A stretch of 64,000 bases of DNA, taken from assembly GCA_964350875.1 (NCBI GenBank), contig CAYGLT010000002.1, positions 16,390 through 80,389 of the forward strand, given 5' to 3'. Positions within the stretch are counted from its first letter, which is position 1. Each line of letters starts with the position of its first letter. Shown here one piece after another: positions 61,539-64,000 of this stretch. The notes beneath the pieces are model-generated. The model did no database searches, was not told the origin of the DNA, and saw nothing but the letters and a program-made list of their open reading frames with translations. The position numbers and the translations under genes were made by a program. The stretch comes from JAHBXC01 sp964350875. Lineage in GTDB: Bacteria > Planctomycetota > Phycisphaerae > Phycisphaerales > UBA1924.

Positions 61539-62365
61539 TCCGATGGTTCGCGGGGTTGTTGCTCGTTCTCGGATCGTGCGTGTTTGCGCAGGGGGATGAC
61601 CTTCCTCGTGAACGCGTGAGCGCCCTGCTCGAACGGGGCAACGCGGCGCTGGCGAAGGCGATGGACCCCGCCACGGGCGAGGGTGCGAAGCAGGCCGCGC
61701 TGCGCGAGTCGGCGGCGGCGTACGGAACGGTGCTCGACGGCGGGCTCGACAGCCCGGCGCTGCGATTGAATCTTGCGGCTGCGCAGGTCCAACTCGGCGA
61801 TCGCGGCCGCGCGGCGCTCCACCTGCGCGCGGCAGGGCGTCTCGCGAGCATGAACCACGACGACGCGTCGGCGCGTGCGGTGAACGCGGCGTACGCGGCG
61901 CTGCGTCCGGGAGAGGGCGAGGCGTGGCCGCCGATGATCCTTCCGTCGGGTTCGCGGCTCGCGCTGACCGCGTCGGAATCGGCGGGCGTGACCACCCTCG
62001 CGGGCGTCTTCATCGGGTGCTGGTCGATCGGCTGGCTCCTGCTCGGCGCACGCGTCGCGCGGATCGCGCGCACCCCGACGCTGGCGATCGCGGCGCTGCT
62101 CGTCGCGGGCGCGCTGTCGGGCGGGTTGCTCGCTGCGGCGTCGGTCGCCGACGCGCGGGCCGATCATCTGGGCGTGGTTGTTCGCGACGGCGTGACGCCC
62201 CGCGCGGGGCCTGGCGAGGCGTTCGATTCCGTCGCGGGCGCCGCGGCCGCGGCCAGCGATGTGCGCATCGTCAGCGAACGCGACGGCTGGGCGAAGGTCG
62301 AACTTTCGTCGGGCGTGGAGGCGTGGTTGCCGCTCGACGCGATCGAGCGGATCAAGCATCCCTGA
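61535..62365 (+). CDS. batE: BatE-type protein: TPR, two membrane helices, SH3
   Basis: 276 residues, last gene of the operon. N-terminal signal or helix (FAGLLLVLGSCVFAQ), a short TPR-like region (LNLAAAQVQLGDRGRAALHLRAAG), two membrane helices (TLAGVFIGCWSIGWLLLGA and LAIAALLVAGALSGGLLAAA) and a C-terminal SH3b-like domain starting DGVTPRAGPGEAF and ending GVEAWLPLDAIERI. This TPR-membrane-SH3 order is that of BatE. It overlaps batD by 4 bases. No terminator was identified after it. Confidence 0.87.
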   Translation: MIRWFAGLLLVLGSCVFAQGDDLPRERVSALLERGNAALAKAMDPATGEGAKQAALRESAAAYGTVLDGGLDSPALRLNLAAAQVQLGDRGRAALHLRAAGRLASMNHDDASARAVNAAYAALRPGEGEAWPPMILPSGSRLALTASESAGVTTLAGVFIGCWSIGWLLLGARVARIARTPTLAIAALLVAGALSGGLLAAASVADARADHLGVVVRDGVTPRAGPGEAFDSVAGAAAAASDVRIVSERDGWAKVELSSGVEAWLPLDAIERIKHP

Positions 62366-62566
62366 TCACCTCGCGTTTGCGAGCGATTCTCCCAGTTGCG
62401 ATGTTCGGTGATTGGCCACACGGGGCTTCCTTTCCGGGGAATTTCTGCAATACTTGGCGGAACTGCGCGTCCTTGTGAGTCGGAGCGGTATGCTCGTTCT
62501 GGCGACGATCGCATTCAGACTCTCAGGTCCGGATGCGGCACTGCTGCACAAACCCGAGGTACTTAC

Positions 62567-63934
62567 ATGCAGGTCTCTGTTCGATCTTTACGAGTCGGTA
62601 GTGTCCACGCCTCGTTCTTGCTTGCCGTGGTCGGCATGATGTCCGTTGCCGCGCACGCGGGTTCGCCCTCTGTCGCGTGGCGGGTTGAGGTCTCGGGGTT
62701 TGTGCTGAACCGTCCAGCGGTTGGTCCTGACGGCGAGATCGCCGTCCAATCTCGTGAGTTGGTCGTGATCGACAACGACGGGATGGTCCGGTGGCGCGAT
62801 GACACGATCCTCTGGGCGGACGCCGACTCGATCTGCGACATCGACGATCAGGGGCGTGTGTACGCGAACAGTGTCGCGGGTATCCGGGCGTTCAGCCCGA
62901 GCGGGGCCCCGCTCTGGACGCTGCCGCCGCTCGGCCCGGTGTACAGCCAGCGTGCGGGTCCGACGGTCGGTCCTGATGGGAACATCTATTTCATCGACGA
63001 TGGCTTCGAGGGCTACGGCTTCGGTTCGGTGACGCCTTCCGGAGATCTGCGCTGGAATCTTCCCGGGTTCGGCGACGCGGATTCAGCCTTCCCGAAGCAC
63101 GAGATCATGTTCTCGAACGGGCTGGCGATCGGTGTGGCGCCGCAGATCCCGGAGAACTGCGGCGGGAATTGCCTCGGCTCCGGCGCAATGGCGTTGCGCA
63201 TGGATGACGGCGGCGTCGAGTGGGACGCGCAGACAACCGCGCCGTTCGTGCCCGCTATTTCACCCTCTGGCCGCATCCTTCTCCCGGTTGCGCCTTCGGG
63301 AATACGGAGCATCGACGCCGCGGACGGCTCGCTGGGTTCGGTCCAGTTCTCGCAAGGGTCTTTGAGCGCGGGGCCGCGTGTCTCGATCAGGTCAGACGAT
63401 GTAGGGTTCGGCGTCTCCGCGTTCTCGCGGATCATCCGGATTTCACCGGACGATGACGCGACGACGCTCACGAACAGCGTCGGCGCGATCATGAGCGCTC
63501 CCGAGGTCAGCCCCGACGGTTCGGTCGTGGTCACGGGCACGGCGGAATCCATCCTCCCGTCACAAGGGGCCATCAGGGGCATCGACGCCGACACAGGCGA
63601 GGTCCTCTGGTCGATCATGCTCCCCGAGGAAGACGGGGTGTTCCCTCAGCCGACCGGGCATCCGCGTTTCTCACCGGACGGTTCGCGGGTGTACATGGGA
63701 GTGATCATCCAGAACCGTTCGTTCGTCTACGCGATCGACCTCGGGAGCGTCGGTTTGCCCGGCGACACAAACGGAGACGGTGAGGTGAACTTCACCGATC
63801 TCAACGCGGTGCTTGCCGCGTACGGGCAAACTGGAGAGCCCGGCTTCTCCGGCGCCGATCTCGATGGCGACGGGCAGGTCGGGTTCGCTGACCTCAATGT
63901 TGTGCTGGCGAATTTCGGCGCGGCGCAGGAATAA
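62567..63934 (+). CDS. Secreted beta-propeller protein with dockerin-type tail
   Basis: 455-residue exported protein. Signal peptide ends near VAAHAG. The body has PQQ/WD-like propeller blades (VGPDGEIAVQSRELVVIDNDGMVRW; VGPDGNIYFIDD; AISPSGRILLPVAP; VSPDGSVVVTGTAES), each starting with a PDG/PSG turn. The C-terminal 60 residues have two dockerin-like calcium loops, GDTNGDGEVNFTDLNAVLAA and DLDGDGQVGFADLNVVLANFG. ATG at 62567 with GAGG upstream is preferred over earlier in-frame starts. Function unknown; the tail is of the same type as in genes at 17368 and 18915. Confidence 0.86.
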   Translation: MQVSVRSLRVGSVHASFLLAVVGMMSVAAHAGSPSVAWRVEVSGFVLNRPAVGPDGEIAVQSRELVVIDNDGMVRWRDDTILWADADSICDIDDQGRVYANSVAGIRAFSPSGAPLWTLPPLGPVYSQRAGPTVGPDGNIYFIDDGFEGYGFGSVTPSGDLRWNLPGFGDADSAFPKHEIMFSNGLAIGVAPQIPENCGGNCLGSGAMALRMDDGGVEWDAQTTAPFVPAISPSGRILLPVAPSGIRSIDAADGSLGSVQFSQGSLSAGPRVSIRSDDVGFGVSAFSRIIRISPDDDATTLTNSVGAIMSAPEVSPDGSVVVTGTAESILPSQGAIRGIDADTGEVLWSIMLPEEDGVFPQPTGHPRFSPDGSRVYMGVIIQNRSFVYAIDLGSVGLPGDTNGDGEVNFTDLNAVLAAYGQTGEPGFSGADLDGDGQVGFADLNVVLANFGAAQE

Positions 63935-64000
63935 CCGGCGCCGCTTCGAACGACTCGGCGAGTTGCTGGAGCGGGGCGTCGGTGATGCGCACGAGCCCTG
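63894..64000 (-). CDS. Possible C-terminal end of a minus-strand gene, cut by window edge
   Basis: Reading into the window from the right on the minus strand gives GLVRITDAPLQQLAESFEAA, a protein-like amphipathic stretch, then a Pro/Arg tail and a TGA at 63894-63896. It would overlap the 3' end of the propeller gene by 41 bases. Too little is visible to name it; a longer window decides. Confidence 0.33.
   Translation of the reverse strand, partial: GLVRITDAPLQQLAESFEAAPVIPAPRRNSPAQH

Overview
The window is a dense, G+C-rich (about two thirds by eye) bacterial chromosome segment with roughly 50 protein genes and one tRNA. It looks like a member of the Planctomycetota, most likely class Phycisphaerae. 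The signs are C-terminal dockerin-like tails of the type GDINQDG..DFGDLNVVL on secreted proteins, membrane proteins ending in a CGY-x-L-x-G...CPECG zinc ribbon, a very long S26 signal peptidase, and a MoxR/Bat operon. No phage, insertion sequence, CRISPR array or rRNA was seen; this is chromosomal core and metabolic DNA.

Layout. 1-5132 (minus): a tripartite RND efflux operon (outer-membrane factor, adaptor, permease; the permease runs off the left edge). 5178-6803: TRIC-type membrane protein, short-chain dehydrogenase, tRNA-Gly(CCC). 7167-11137: SYLF lipoprotein, an H1-like/AT-hook DNA-binding protein, aminopeptidase P, HAD phosphatase. 11170-14033: coaE and a rho with a very long disordered N-terminus. 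14167-19790: zinc-ribbon membrane protein, polyferredoxin-TPR fusion, dockerin-bearing sugar dehydrogenase, and an EF-hand/dockerin-repeat protein without signal peptide. 19903-30590: SH3 protein, solitary TolC-like protein, tsaC/sua5, rpiA, TrmH-type methyltransferase, a lipoprotein-methyltransferase-VWA-barrel run. 30603-37153: glycosyltransferase, a cytidylyltransferase-kinase fusion in reversed HldE order, and a DUF1015-serA-serC operon. 37441-42750: DUF1573 protein, MauE-thioredoxin fusion, DUF2339 membrane protein, second zinc-ribbon membrane protein. 42861-51424: a kynurenine catabolic cluster in two converging units. 51525-53153: lepB. 53356-62365: an eight-gene moxR/Bat operon with overlapping genes. 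62567-64000: a dockerin-tailed beta-propeller protein and a gene fragment at the right edge.

How the genes work together. The kynurenine cluster encodes arylformamidase, kynurenine 3-monooxygenase, kynureninase, 3-hydroxyanthranilate dioxygenase, ACMS decarboxylase, 2-aminomuconic semialdehyde dehydrogenase and a RidA-type 2-aminomuconate deaminase, that is, the route from N-formylkynurenine to 4-oxalocrotonate; tryptophan dioxygenase is not in the window. serA and serC make phosphoserine. The Bat operon couples a MoxR ATPase to VWA, TPR and SH3 membrane proteins.

Three genome-scale signals stand out. The tetranucleotide ACGT is almost absent: I found five sites in 64 kb where composition predicts about two hundred, and ATGT/ACAT stand in its place. 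At least eleven genes without a Shine-Dalgarno site have a TANNNT hexamer 5-8 bases before the start codon, which predicts leaderless mRNAs. A family of G+C-rich palindromic repeats has conserved arms and a central hairpin whose sequence varies while its pairing is kept.
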